Below are positions 1 to 8,456 of a stretch of DNA of 64,000 nucleotides, piece after piece (position 1 is the first letter of the stretch; each line of letters begins with the position of its first letter). The position numbers and the translations under genes were made by a program. Under the pieces are notes generated by a model. That model searched no databases, was not told the DNA's origin, and saw nothing but the letters and a program-made list of their open reading frames with translations. Source of the DNA: Gammaproteobacteria bacterium (GTDB taxonomy: Bacteria > Pseudomonadota > Gammaproteobacteria > Xanthomonadales > SZUA-36); contig JAUIBE010000005.1 in NCBI GenBank assembly GCA_030428105.1, positions 114,856 to 178,855 on the forward strand. Reading direction: 5' to 3'.

Positions 1-474
1 GTGCTTCAGGTTGACGTACTCGTAATAGGCCAGCATGCGATTGAGGTGGGCCGGGTCGTCCTGGTTGAGCACCAGCTTCAGGCGCGAATTGCGGTCAGCC
101 TGGTAGGCAGAGCGCAGGATTTCGCCGAGTTGCTCCTGGCGTGTCCCCATGGTGGCCAACTGTTCCGCCCGTTCCGCTTCCAGCTGTTCCAGCGCCTGTT
201 GGTGGCTGGCGTGCTGCGCTTCCAGTTCACGCGTTTGGCGCGCCGTCTGGTTGATGGCCAGGTCCAGGGATTTCAGCTGTTCCTGTTCCTGCTGGTAATC
301 CGACCGGGCCTGGCTTAGCGCCCTCTGCAGCTCGGCGATCTCCTCGCCAAGATCAGCCAGTTTTTGCTCGGCGTCCAGCCTTTGCTGGTCCGGCTCCTGG
401 GCGATCGAAACAGCGGGTGCGAACCCGGCCAACAAGGCCAGGATTACCACTGCCGGGTGAAACAGGCGCCGCAC
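1..474 (-). CDS. envC: EnvC-like murein hydrolase activator, 5' part only
   Basis: N-terminal 158 residues of an EnvC-type protein; the rest lies beyond the window edge. In this family the periplasmic coiled coil recruits the protein to the divisome and the C-terminal degenerate LytM domain activates amidases that split septal peptidoglycan. Visible here are a GTG start at 474, a signal peptide of about 26 residues (hydrophobic VVILALLAGFAPAVSIAQ), then a long Glu/Gln/Leu-rich coiled coil. The motif YEYVNL near the visible end is typical of the family. It starts 16 bp after the gpmI stop, the usual gpmI-envC order. The LytM domain cannot be checked. Confidence 0.85.
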   Translation of the reverse strand, partial: MRRLFHPAVVILALLAGFAPAVSIAQEPDQQRLDAEQKLADLGEEIAELQRALSQARSDYQQEQEQLKSLDLAINQTARQTRELEAQHASHQQALEQLEAERAEQLATMGTRQEQLGEILRSAYQADRNSRLKLVLNQDDPAHLNRMLAYYEYVNLKH

Positions 475-490
475 GTCGATGCCGAAGGCG

Positions 491-2062
491 CTAGTCCAGG
501 GTCAGCAAGGGCGTGCCGGTCATCGCTTCGGGTTGTGGCAAACCCAGCAGTCTGAGCATGGTAGGCGCTATATCCCGCAGCGCGCCCGCTGCAGCCATCT
601 GCGCGGGCCGGCCAACAAACACCAGCGGCACCGGGTTGGTGGTGTGCGCGGTATGCGCCTGGCCCGATGAGGGGTCGCTCATTTGTTCAACATTGCCATG
701 ATCGGCGGTGACCAGGAGTTCTCCACCGCAGGCTTCCAGCGCGGCGTGGACCGCCCCCAGCAGCTTGTCGACGGCTTCGACTGCCGCCATCGCCGCTTCC
801 AGCTTTCCGCTGTGCCCCACCATGTCGGGGTTGGCGACATTGCAGATGATTACGTCAAAGCGCTCCGACTCGATGGCGTCCACCAGCTTGCGGGTCAGTT
901 CGGGGGCGCTCATCTCCGGCTGCAGGTCGTAAGTGGCGACATCCGGGGAGGGGATCAGGATGCGTTCTTCGCCATCGAACGGGGTTTCCTCGCCGCCGTT
1001 GAAGAAGAACGTGACGTGCGCGTACTTCTCGGTTTCAGCGATGCGCAGCTGCTTCAGCCCGTGGTTCGCCAGTTCTTCCCCCAGCAGGTGATCGAGGGAT
1101 TCCACCGGGAAGGCCACCGAGGCCGGCAGGCCGGCGAGGTATTCCGTCATGCATACGAAGTCAGTGAGCTGGATCTTGCGGCGCTCAAACCCCTCGAAGG
1201 GATCTTCAACGAAGGCCCGCGAAATCTGCCGCGCCCGGTCGGCGCGAAAGTTGACGAACAGGATGCTGTCGCCGTCCGCCACCGTGCCCGCCGGGTTGTC
1301 GACCTCGGAGATCATGGTGGGCTGTACGAACTCGTCGTTCTCGTCGCGATCGTAGGCCGCTTCGACCGCTGCACGTGCAGAGGGGGCTGCGAATTCCGCC
1401 TCGCCTGCGACCAGGGCTCGGTAGGCCCGTTCGGTGCGGCTCCAGCGCTGGTCGCGGTCCATCGCGTAGTAACGACCGCTGACCGTGGCAATGGCTGCGC
1501 CTGGAATTTCGTCAACAAGCGCCTGCAGCGCGTCGATGGAGGGCAGGGCGCTGCGTGGTGGCGTATCGCGCCCGTCAAGGAACACATGCACCCGGATGTG
1601 GCGCGCGCCGCGCTGCCTGGCCAGCCTGATGGTGGCGAAAAACTGCTCCTCGTGGCTGTGCACGCCGCCGGGGGAGAGCAGTCCCATGATGTGCACCGTG
1701 CCGCCGTTGGCCTGGGTGTCGTCGACCGCCTTGCACAGCACCGGGTTGTCGAAGAATGAACCGTTGGCAATGGCCTGCTCGATGCGGGTGAAGTCCTGGA
1801 ACACGATGCGGCCGGCGCCGATGTTCATGTGGCCCACTTCGCTATTGCCCATCTGGCCGGCAGGCAGGCCAACCGATTCACCGGAGGTTTCGATCAGTGC
1901 ATGGCTGGCGGTTTGCCACAGCCTGTCCCAGTTTGGCGTGTTGGCCAGGGCAATGGCGTTGTGGTCGCGCGCCTCGCGATGGCCCCAGCCATCGAGAATC
2001 ATCAAAACCAGCGGGCGCCTCGCTGTGCCTTCCTGGCCACTAACTGCTGTTTCTTGTGCCAT
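491..2062 (-). CDS. gpmI: 2,3-bisphosphoglycerate-independent phosphoglycerate mutase
   Basis: Interconverts 3- and 2-phosphoglycerate in cytoplasmic glycolysis and gluconeogenesis, using two Mn ions and a phosphoserine intermediate. 523 residues, close to the usual 510-515. The alkaline-phosphatase fold start [10 protein letters not shown] is at about 18-27 and the catalytic serine is Ser74 in [10 protein letters not shown]. Metal ligands are seen in the C-terminal VTADHGNVE and [10 protein letters not shown] stretches. The frame stays open upstream to 2152, but the added residues are not family-like, so the ATG at 2062 (MAQETAV) is preferred. First gene of a gpmI-envC unit, divergent from the rhodanese gene. 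Confidence 0.97.
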   Translation of the reverse strand: MAQETAVSGQEGTARRPLVLMILDGWGHREARDHNAIALANTPNWDRLWQTASHALIETSGESVGLPAGQMGNSEVGHMNIGAGRIVFQDFTRIEQAIANGSFFDNPVLCKAVDDTQANGGTVHIMGLLSPGGVHSHEEQFFATIRLARQRGARHIRVHVFLDGRDTPPRSALPSIDALQALVDEIPGAAIATVSGRYYAMDRDQRWSRTERAYRALVAGEAEFAAPSARAAVEAAYDRDENDEFVQPTMISEVDNPAGTVADGDSILFVNFRADRARQISRAFVEDPFEGFERRKIQLTDFVCMTEYLAGLPASVAFPVESLDHLLGEELANHGLKQLRIAETEKYAHVTFFFNGGEETPFDGEERILIPSPDVATYDLQPEMSAPELTRKLVDAIESERFDVIICNVANPDMVGHSGKLEAAMAAVEAVDKLLGAVHAALEACGGELLVTADHGNVEQMSDPSSGQAHTAHTTNPVPLVFVGRPAQMAAAGALRDIAPTMLRLLGLPQPEAMTGTPLLTLD

Positions 2063-2234
2063 AACCTGTCCTGTGTCGAAAATTTGGGGAGACCCTGGGA
2101 AATGCCCAGTCGCGTGACTGGAACTTGCAATCCGGAACGTACGCCACCACATCAGCGTCTTCGATAATTATCACATATGGGTCTGCCGCCCGCAGGCCTC
2201 AATTGGCTAAACGGAACCAGACTGGACGCGCTTG

Positions 2235-2666
2235 ATGGATACCCAGCAACTGATGGAATTTGCCGGCAACCACCCTTACCTGACGGGTGGTTTCGTGGCC
2301 GTGCTCGGCTTTTGGTTGTACACCGAGGTCAAGCGCAAGACCCAGGGCTTCAAAGAGTTCACCCCGTCACAGGCGGTGCGAATGATAAATGCCGAAGGGG
2401 CGGTCATCCTTGATGTGTCCGCGCCGGCAGACTTCAACAAGGGTCACATTGCCAGCGCCCGCAATATTCCGCTAAGCCAGTTCGAGTCATCCAGCGCCAA
2501 GCTGTCTGAAATCGTCAGGAAGCCGGTGCTGGTGGTCGACAAGGCCGGCCAGGCGGCTGGCCAGGCCGCTGCCCGGTTGATGAAGATGGGCGCCTCCGAA
2601 GTGGCGGTGCTCAAGGGCGGCATGGCGCAGTGGACCAGCGACCAGCTTCCGGTAACGCGAAAGTAG
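2235..2666 (+). CDS. yibN: YibN-like membrane-anchored rhodanese-domain protein without a catalytic cysteine
   Basis: 143 residues. One N-terminal membrane segment (about 17-31, GGFVAVLGFWLYTEV) precedes a rhodanese domain (about 42-140) with the usual FTPSQAV entry, LDVSAPADFNKGHIASARNIP core and GGMAQW end. The position that carries the sulfur-accepting Cys in active rhodaneses reads VVDKAGQ (Asp102), and the whole protein has no cysteine. E. coli YibN, as I recall it, also lacks this Cys, so a non-sulfurtransferase role is likely. A TTG precedes the chosen ATG by one codon. It lies upstream of secB as in E. coli yibN-grxC-secB, but grxC is absent here. Confidence 0.85.
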   Translation: MDTQQLMEFAGNHPYLTGGFVAVLGFWLYTEVKRKTQGFKEFTPSQAVRMINAEGAVILDVSAPADFNKGHIASARNIPLSQFESSSAKLSEIVRKPVLVVDKAGQAAGQAAARLMKMGASEVAVLKGGMAQWTSDQLPVTRK

Positions 2667-2852
2667 CAGGGCTGGAAGCAAGCAAGAAAGCAATATCCAG
2701 AAAGCAGTATGAAGTCGGCGACTTTCGCACCCGACCGCCGGAATGCGATAATCAACGGCTTTGTACAAATCGCCGCGGCTTCCGTGGGGGCATTCCGCGG
2801 CGCCAGGGAACACCCTGATTCAAACCATTAGCATTTAACGAGTGAAAACATC

Positions 2853-3488
2853 ATGGCTGAAGACAAGAAACCAGATCCTGTAATGAGTTCCGAAGACCTG
2901 GCTGGAGACACCTTCTCCACCGGCGCAGACGCACCCGTTGCGCCCACCGGTGAACCCGGTTCGGCAATTGGCATGAGCCCCGACCAGGTGGCGCAGGCCC
3001 AGTTCCAGCTGCAAAAAGTTTACGCCAAGGACATCTCTTTCGAGGTGCCCAACGGCCCCGCGGTATTCCGCGAGCAGGGCCAGGCCGACGTCAAGATGAG
3101 CCTGTCGCAGCGCGTGGAAGCGCTGGAAGACGACATGCACGAAGTGGTGCTGACCGTCACCATCACTGCCACCATTGGCGAGAAAACCGCCTACCTGGCG
3201 GAAGTGGCCCAGTGTGGCATCTTCCTGATGAGCGGCTTCCCGGAGCCAGCCATGCACGCGGTGGTTAACACCCTGTGCCCGAACACGCTGTTCCCGTATG
3301 CGCGGGCTGCGATCACTGGCCTGGTGACCCAGGGCGGCTTCCCGTCGATCACCCTCCAGCCGGTCAATTTCGAACAGCTCTACGCCAGGCGGATGCAGGA
3401 AATCGCCGCCGAGCAAGGCAACGGCGCCGGCGGAAACGGTGCGGGTGGCTCCAACCAGGCGCCGCCGCAGTTCTCAACGGACTCCTGA
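2853..3488 (+). CDS. secB: Protein-export chaperone SecB with long terminal extensions
   Basis: Tetrameric cytosolic chaperone that keeps preproteins unfolded and hands them to SecA. The SecB core runs from about residue 48 ([18 protein letters not shown]) to about 185, with the conserved QCGIF and [11 protein letters not shown] blocks. At 211 residues it is well above the usual 150-160: there is an acidic N-terminal extension of about 45 residues and a Gly/Asn/Gln-rich tail ([14 protein letters not shown]). The upstream ribosome binding site is modest, so an internal ATG at 2883 is an alternative start. It is followed 13 bp later by gpsA, the conserved secB-gpsA pair. Confidence 0.95.
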   Translation: MAEDKKPDPVMSSEDLAGDTFSTGADAPVAPTGEPGSAIGMSPDQVAQAQFQLQKVYAKDISFEVPNGPAVFREQGQADVKMSLSQRVEALEDDMHEVVLTVTITATIGEKTAYLAEVAQCGIFLMSGFPEPAMHAVVNTLCPNTLFPYARAAITGLVTQGGFPSITLQPVNFEQLYARRMQEIAAEQGNGAGGNGAGGSNQAPPQFSTDS

Positions 3489-3501
3489 TCCGTATACGCC
3501 C

Positions 3502-4497
3502 ATGACTGTCGCCGTACTGGGCGCCGGATCGTGGGGCACCGCGCTTGCGATGCAGCTCGCGCGGTGTGGGCACCCTGTTCGGCTGTGGGCGCGCGACGCA
3601 GAACACGTCGCCGCCCTCGCCGAACAGCGCTGCAACCAGCGCTACCTGCCGGGAATCGAATTTCCCGACGGGCTCGACGTTGCCGCTGACCTGCAACAGA
3701 CCGCGGCGGACGCCGACGAAATCCTGGTGGCTGTTCCCAGCCACGCCTTTACCTCCATCGTTTCCGCTATCGCCGCTGACCTCGACCCGGCGCGGGGACT
3801 CTCGTGGGCGTGCAAAGGCCTTGAGCCCGGCACCGGTCGATTTCTCCACAGCGCCGCGCAAGACATCCTTGGCGAGCGTATTCCGTTGGCCGTGGTCACA
3901 GGACCATCGTTTGCTGCTGAAGTGGCGCGCAACCTGCCCACCGCGGTGACCGTGGCGGCCACCGAGCCGGAACACGGGCGGCGCGTGGCCTCGCTGTTGC
4001 ACGGCGGCTCCTTCCGGGCTTACACCAGCGCCGACATTGTTGGTGCTGAGCTGGGTGGCGCGGTGAAAAATGTGCTGGCGGTTGCCACTGGTATTTGCGA
4101 TGGCATGGGCCTGGGCAACAACGCCCGTGCCGCATTGATTACCCGCGGCCTGGCGGAAATGATGCGCCTGGGTCACGCGCTGGGGGCGCAGCCGGCAACC
4201 CTGACCGGGCTGGCCGGGATGGGCGACCTGGTGCTCACCTGTACCGGCGATCTGTCCCGCAACCGCCGCCTGGGGTTGGCGCTTGGCTCCGCCAAAAGCG
4301 TGCAACAGGCGCTGGACGAGATTGGCCAGGTGGTTGAAGGGGTCGGTACTTGCGAAGAAGTTTGGCGCCTGGGTGAAGCCCACAACGTCGAGCTGCCCAT
4401 CTCCGAACAGGTCTACGGCATCATTCACAAGGGGTGGGACCCCAGCGAGGGCGTCCGCCGCCTGTTGGCGCGCGAACCCAAGCCTGAAACCGACTAG
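3502..4497 (+). CDS. gpsA: NAD(P)-dependent glycerol-3-phosphate dehydrogenase
   Basis: Reduces dihydroxyacetone phosphate to sn-glycerol 3-phosphate, the backbone precursor for phospholipids. 331 residues, standard length. The Rossmann motif [10 protein letters not shown] is at 6-15. The catalytic lysine lies in [14 protein letters not shown] and the substrate loop in [13 protein letters not shown], then SRNRRLG. The ATG at 3502 begins exactly at the family start [12 protein letters not shown]; upstream in-frame codons overlap secB. It is probably cotranscribed with secB. Confidence 0.97.
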   Translation: MTVAVLGAGSWGTALAMQLARCGHPVRLWARDAEHVAALAEQRCNQRYLPGIEFPDGLDVAADLQQTAADADEILVAVPSHAFTSIVSAIAADLDPARGLSWACKGLEPGTGRFLHSAAQDILGERIPLAVVTGPSFAAEVARNLPTAVTVAATEPEHGRRVASLLHGGSFRAYTSADIVGAELGGAVKNVLAVATGICDGMGLGNNARAALITRGLAEMMRLGHALGAQPATLTGLAGMGDLVLTCTGDLSRNRRLGLALGSAKSVQQALDEIGQVVEGVGTCEEVWRLGEAHNVELPISEQVYGIIHKGWDPSEGVRRLLAREPKPETD

Positions 4498-4656
4498 TCG
4501 CGGCTTTGCGACGAAGCGAAAACCAAGATTTCACCGATACTTGCGTCCCCGGCGGTTTTTTCATGAGCGCGGGGCTTGCCGTCGTCTGATTTTAAGCCAT
4601 TGAATTAAATAAAATTATGCCGGAAACCGGCCTTCCTGGGTCACGAATATGTTGAT

Positions 4657-4685
4657 TTGACAGCACCCGTGAGCAGGCGTATCGT
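4657..4685 (+). promoter_or_regulatory. Predicted sigma70 promoter of nrdJab
   Basis: Perfect -35 TTGACA at 4657-4662, a 17-bp spacer and a -10 TATCGT at 4680-4685 (4 of 6 consensus bases). The transcription start would fall near 4692, immediately before the two NrdR boxes, so a repressor bound there would block initiation or clearance. The 288-bp gap between gpsA and nrdJa holds no other gene. Confidence 0.6.
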
Positions 4686-4696
4686 TGATCTCCGCG

Positions 4697-4744
4697 ACAC
4701 AACATCTTGTGTCTGCGCAAAATCCAGAGCACAATAGATTGTGC
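4697..4744 (+). promoter_or_regulatory. Pair of NrdR boxes upstream of nrdJa
   Basis: Two near-palindromes, ACACAACATCTTGTGT at 4697-4712 and GCACAATAGATTGTGC at 4729-4744, begin 32 bp apart with a 16-bp gap, three helical turns. Both sequence and spacing match the tandem NrdR operators that control ribonucleotide reductase genes in bacteria. NrdR is an ATP/dATP-sensing repressor; its gene is not in this window. Confidence 0.85.
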
Positions 4745-4785
4745 CTTTATTTCAAATAAAACCAAGGGATTAAGCGGGTTTATTG

Positions 4786-6933
4786 ATGAGCAGCGTGCAG
4801 GTTGAGGTGATTGGTGCTGATTCACAAGACATTCCATACCAGGAAGCGTCTTTAGATATCTGGGATAAAAAATACCGTCTGAAGTCGAAGACCGGCGACG
4901 TTATTGACCAGACCATGGACGACACCTTCAAGCGTGTCGCCCGTGCCCTGGCCGACACAGAAGTCAGCAAGGACAAGCGTGAGGAATGCTACGAGGCCTT
5001 TCTGTGGGCCCTGCGTCGTGGCGCCATTCCGGCGGGGCGTATTACTTCCAACGCCGGCGCCCAGGCGCACAAGCCGGCCACCTCGACCATCAACTGCACC
5101 GTGTCAGGCACGATCGAGGATTCCATGAATGGCATCCTTGAGAAGGTCCACGAAGCGGGACTCACCCTGAAAGCAGGTTGCGGCATCGGTTACGAGTTTT
5201 CCACGCTGCGGCCCAAGGGCGCGTATGTGTCAGGCGCGGGCGCCTACACTTCCGGCCCGCTCAGCTTCATGGATATCTACGACAAGATGTGCTTCACCGT
5301 GTCCAGCGCGGGCGGCCGTCGCGGCGCCCAGATGGCCACCTTCGAAGTGGGCCACCCGGACGCGATGGAGTTCATCCGCGCCAAGCGCGAGGATGGACGC
5401 CTTCGGCAGTTCAATTGTTCCTTGCTGATTACCGATGAGTTCATGAAGGCAGTCGCCGACGGCGGCGACTGGCCCCTGGTGTTCCCGATTTCCGAAGATG
5501 AGGCAGGCGGGATTGATGCGGACAAAGATCCGGACATCCTGTGGCGTGAGTGGCCCACCACCAAAGGCTACCTGACCCGTGATGACGGGCTGGTAGCCTG
5601 CCGTATCTACAACACGGTGCCGGCGCGCCGCATGTGGGACATGATCATGTCATCCACCTACGACTTTGCCGAGCCCGGGTTCATCCTGGTTGATCGCATC
5701 AACGAGATGAACAACAACTGGTTCTGCGAGAACATCCGCGCCACCAACCCCTGTGGCGAGCAGCCGCTGCCGCCTTATGGCGCCTGCCTGCTTGGCTCGG
5801 TCAACCTCACCCGCTTCGTCGAGGCGCCGTTTACCGACGAGGCCCGCTTCGACTGGGAGCAGTACGACAAGGTCGTGCGCATCTTTACCCGCATGCTGGA
5901 TAACGTGGTGGAAATCAATGGCTTGCCGCTGGAAACCCAGCGCAAGGAAATTGAGCGCAAACGCCGCCATGGCATGGGCTTCCTTGGCCTGGGCAGCACC
6001 CTGACCATGCTCGGCATGCGTTATGGCTCGCCCGAATCCGTCGAGTTTACCGAGCGCGTGTCGCGAGAGATGGCGCTCTCGGGTTGGCGCGAGGGGCTGG
6101 AACTCAGCCGCGAGAAAGGCCCGGCGCCAATCATGAAGGAAGAGTTCACCATCACCGGCGACATGCTGCGCCGCCGCCCTGAATTGCAGGCCGATGGCTA
6201 CAAGGTAGGTGACCGTATCCAGGGAAGCGTTCTGCACGCACGCTACAGCCGCTACATGCAGAAAATAGCGGAGGTCGACCCGGAGTTGGTGGATGCTCTG
6301 GCCCAGGAGGGCGCGCGCTTCACCCACCACACCTCGATTGCGCCCACCGGCACCATTTCGCTGTCGATTGCCAACAACGTTTCCAATGGCATCGAGCCCA
6401 GCTTTGCGCACCATTACTCGCGCAACGTGATCCGTGAAGGCAAGAAGTCGAAAGAGAAAGTGGCGGTATTCAGCTATGAGCTGTTGGCATACCGCGAGCT
6501 GATCAATGCCGATGCGATGCCGGATTCAGACGACCCGGCGAGCATGCTGCCTGAATATTTCGTTACCGCGGACAACATTTCGCCGAAGGAGCACGTGGAT
6601 ATCCAGGCAGCCGCGCAGCTGTGGATTGACTCGTCCATCAGCAAGACGGCCAACGTGCCAACCGATTACCCGTACGAAGATTTCAAGGACATCTACACCT
6701 ACGCCCACAGCAAGGGCCTGAAAGGCTGCACCACCTTCCGCTTCAACCCCGAGGCATTCCAGGGTGTGCTGGTGAAAGATTCCGACCTCAAGAACACCAC
6801 CTACCGCTTCGTGCTGGATGATGGCGAAGTGGTCGAGGTACGCGGTGACGAGGAGATTGAGTACGACGGTGAGACCCACACTGCAGCGAACCTGTTTGAC
6901 GCCCTCAAAGAGGGCTACTACGGCAAGTTCTGA
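4786..6933 (+). CDS. nrdJa: Adenosylcobalamin-dependent (class II) ribonucleotide reductase, large part NrdJa
   Basis: Reduces ribonucleotides to deoxyribonucleotides with a coenzyme-B12-generated thiyl radical, independent of oxygen. 715 residues carrying the catalytic barrel: redox cysteine C104 (INCTVSG), radical-site N321-C323-E325 in NPCGEQ, the phosphate-binding SIAPTGTISL region, and second redox cysteine C648 (GLKGCTTFRF). It ends at YYGKF without the TSCPD domain and Cys tail, which are in the next gene; this split NrdJa/NrdJb form is known from Pseudomonas. A TTG lies directly before the chosen ATG. Regulated by the upstream NrdR boxes. Confidence 0.93.
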   Translation: MSSVQVEVIGADSQDIPYQEASLDIWDKKYRLKSKTGDVIDQTMDDTFKRVARALADTEVSKDKREECYEAFLWALRRGAIPAGRITSNAGAQAHKPATSTINCTVSGTIEDSMNGILEKVHEAGLTLKAGCGIGYEFSTLRPKGAYVSGAGAYTSGPLSFMDIYDKMCFTVSSAGGRRGAQMATFEVGHPDAMEFIRAKREDGRLRQFNCSLLITDEFMKAVADGGDWPLVFPISEDEAGGIDADKDPDILWREWPTTKGYLTRDDGLVACRIYNTVPARRMWDMIMSSTYDFAEPGFILVDRINEMNNNWFCENIRATNPCGEQPLPPYGACLLGSVNLTRFVEAPFTDEARFDWEQYDKVVRIFTRMLDNVVEINGLPLETQRKEIERKRRHGMGFLGLGSTLTMLGMRYGSPESVEFTERVSREMALSGWREGLELSREKGPAPIMKEEFTITGDMLRRRPELQADGYKVGDRIQGSVLHARYSRYMQKIAEVDPELVDALAQEGARFTHHTSIAPTGTISLSIANNVSNGIEPSFAHHYSRNVIREGKKSKEKVAVFSYELLAYRELINADAMPDSDDPASMLPEYFVTADNISPKEHVDIQAAAQLWIDSSISKTANVPTDYPYEDFKDIYTYAHSKGLKGCTTFRFNPEAFQGVLVKDSDLKNTTYRFVLDDGEVVEVRGDEEIEYDGETHTAANLFDALKEGYYGKF

Positions 6934-7090
6934 GCAGGCAATGTGCTAACAACAATAACCACAAACCAGGGATCAAGTGGCGGCGAGGGAAGATTGGGTA
7001 CCGCCAGACCCACGGATAGAACCTAGTACACGGAAGTACCTATTTTTCGCAGAATTGAAGCGTGCGTAGTACGCGCAGGAAATGAGCAAC

Positions 7091-7816
7091 ATGGGCATCA
7101 AGATCGATCATAAAATTGTCGGCTACGAGGTGGTGAAAGACACCCAGGCTGGCGACAGCGGCGCACAAGCCGCGACCCCGAAGGAAGAACGCGGCTCGGC
7201 CAAGATCATTCGCATGACCGAGCAGGTCGCGCGGCCAGAAGGCATGGAAGCGTTGGAAGGCTCCACCTACAAGATCAAGACGCCGCTGGACGACCACGCG
7301 ATGTATGTCACCATCAACGACATCGTCCTCAATGCCGGCACCGAGCACGAACAGCGCCGCCCGTTCGAAATTTTTATCAACTCGAAGAACATGGACCACT
7401 TCCAGTGGATCGTGGCGCTCACCCGGCTGATGTCGGCCGTGTTTCGCAAGGGTGGTGATGTCACCTTCCTGGCCGAGGAGCTGCAGGCCGTGTTCGACCC
7501 CAAGGGTGGCTATTTCAAACCCGGTGGCAAGTTCATGCCCTCGATCATTGCCGAAATTGGCGCGGTGATTGAGCACCACCTGCAGAAGATTGGCCTGATG
7601 GAAAAAGAGGCGCTGTCAGAACAACAGCAGCTGATTCTCGACCAGAAACGCGCCGAGGCCGAAGCGGCCAATGAAACCGTCGCCCCCAGGGCAGCGGATG
7701 AGGCGGCCGATTACCCGGCTTCCGCCACCCTGTGCAACAAGTGCAACACCAAGGCGGTGGTGATCATGGATAACTGCGCCACCTGCCTTTCCTGCGGCTA
7801 TTCCAAGTGCGGGTAG
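7091..7816 (+). CDS. nrdJb: Class II ribonucleotide reductase small part NrdJb (TSCPD domain)
   Basis: 241 residues that complete NrdJa. The TSCPD-type region covers about 45-160 (YVTINDIVLN, FEIFINSKNMDHFQWI). A Cys-rich C-terminal tail (LCNKCNTKAV, NCATCLSCGYSKCG) resembles a zinc ribbon plus the swinging cysteine pair that re-reduces the active site. AGGA at 7077-7080 is 10 nt before the ATG at 7091 but only 1 nt before the ATG at 7082, so 7091 is preferred. It lies 157 bp after nrdJa and is presumably in the same operon. Confidence 0.9.
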   Translation: MGIKIDHKIVGYEVVKDTQAGDSGAQAATPKEERGSAKIIRMTEQVARPEGMEALEGSTYKIKTPLDDHAMYVTINDIVLNAGTEHEQRRPFEIFINSKNMDHFQWIVALTRLMSAVFRKGGDVTFLAEELQAVFDPKGGYFKPGGKFMPSIIAEIGAVIEHHLQKIGLMEKEALSEQQQLILDQKRAEAEAANETVAPRAADEAADYPASATLCNKCNTKAVVIMDNCATCLSCGYSKCG

Positions 7817-7841
7817 GGCCAGTAGGGGCGGCTAGACTGGT

Positions 7842-8435
7842 TTAAGCTTCCCGGGCCATGGCGCGGGCGTAGGCCGGTCGCGCCTGGCAGCGCTCCAGGT
7901 AAGCCTTGAGCACTGGGCTATCCGGCAAAATTCCAAACATGCTCATGAAGTTGACCGATGAGCCGGCCATGACATCGGCTGCGCTGAACGGGTCGCCGAG
8001 CAGCCAGGGGCCGTCCGCCAGCCCATTCTCCAGGGTTTCGATCATGCGCTCGAAATTTCCCCAGCCGATGGTCGCCGGCTCGGTTTCCCAGCCGTTGAAT
8101 TTCTGCGCCATGGCGGGTTCGATCACGCCTGGCAGGAAGGTCATCCAGAACAGGTAACGGCCGCGGTCGGGCGCATCGATGGCGGGGGCGAGCCCGGCGC
8201 GTGGGTACCGGTCTGCGAGGTAGAGGCCGATCGCGGCGGAGTCTGCTACCGTGACTTCACCATCGCGCAGCGCTGGCACTTTGCGCATCGGGCTTGCAGA
8301 CAGGAAGTCCGGGTTGGAACGGGATTCCGCATCGCGCAGGTCGATTTCAACCAGCTCAAACGGCTCTCCCAGTTCCTCGATCAGCCACAGCGCCCGTGAA
8401 GCACGGGTGCGCGGGCACCAGTAAAGTTGGATCAT
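7842..8435 (-). CDS. Glutathione S-transferase family protein
   Basis: 197-residue cytosolic GST. The thioredoxin-fold N-terminal domain runs to about residue 78: YWCPRTRASRALWLIEELG carries the glutathione-site residues, NPDFLSASPMRKVPALRDG holds the cis-Pro, and ADSAAIGLYLADRYP the SNAIL-like motif. An all-helical C-terminal domain follows, with FSAADVMAG the conserved N-capping box. Substrate unknown. The gene is 21 bp upstream of the minus-strand Yip1 gene's stop, so the Yip1 protein and the GST may be cotranscribed (Yip1 first). Confidence 0.9.
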   Translation of the reverse strand: MIQLYWCPRTRASRALWLIEELGEPFELVEIDLRDAESRSNPDFLSASPMRKVPALRDGEVTVADSAAIGLYLADRYPRAGLAPAIDAPDRGRYLFWMTFLPGVIEPAMAQKFNGWETEPATIGWGNFERMIETLENGLADGPWLLGDPFSAADVMAGSSVNFMSMFGILPDSPVLKAYLERCQARPAYARAMAREA

Positions 8436-8456
8436 CAGTGTCTGCCTCCGGCGTGG

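Noticed and set aside
683..1759. 358-codon open frame on the plus strand inside gpmI
   Set aside because: Exact antisense shadow of gpmI; high GC leaves antisense frames open, and the peptide has no recognisable family pattern.
3364..4428. 354-codon minus-strand open frame across secB and gpsA
   Set aside because: Antisense to two well-supported genes, with repetitive Gln/His/Arg composition typical of shadow frames.
4519..4563. Terminator after gpsA (AAAACC...GGTTTTTT)
   Set aside because: The T-run is good but the stem is short and broken by a long unpaired interior, so I could not support it.
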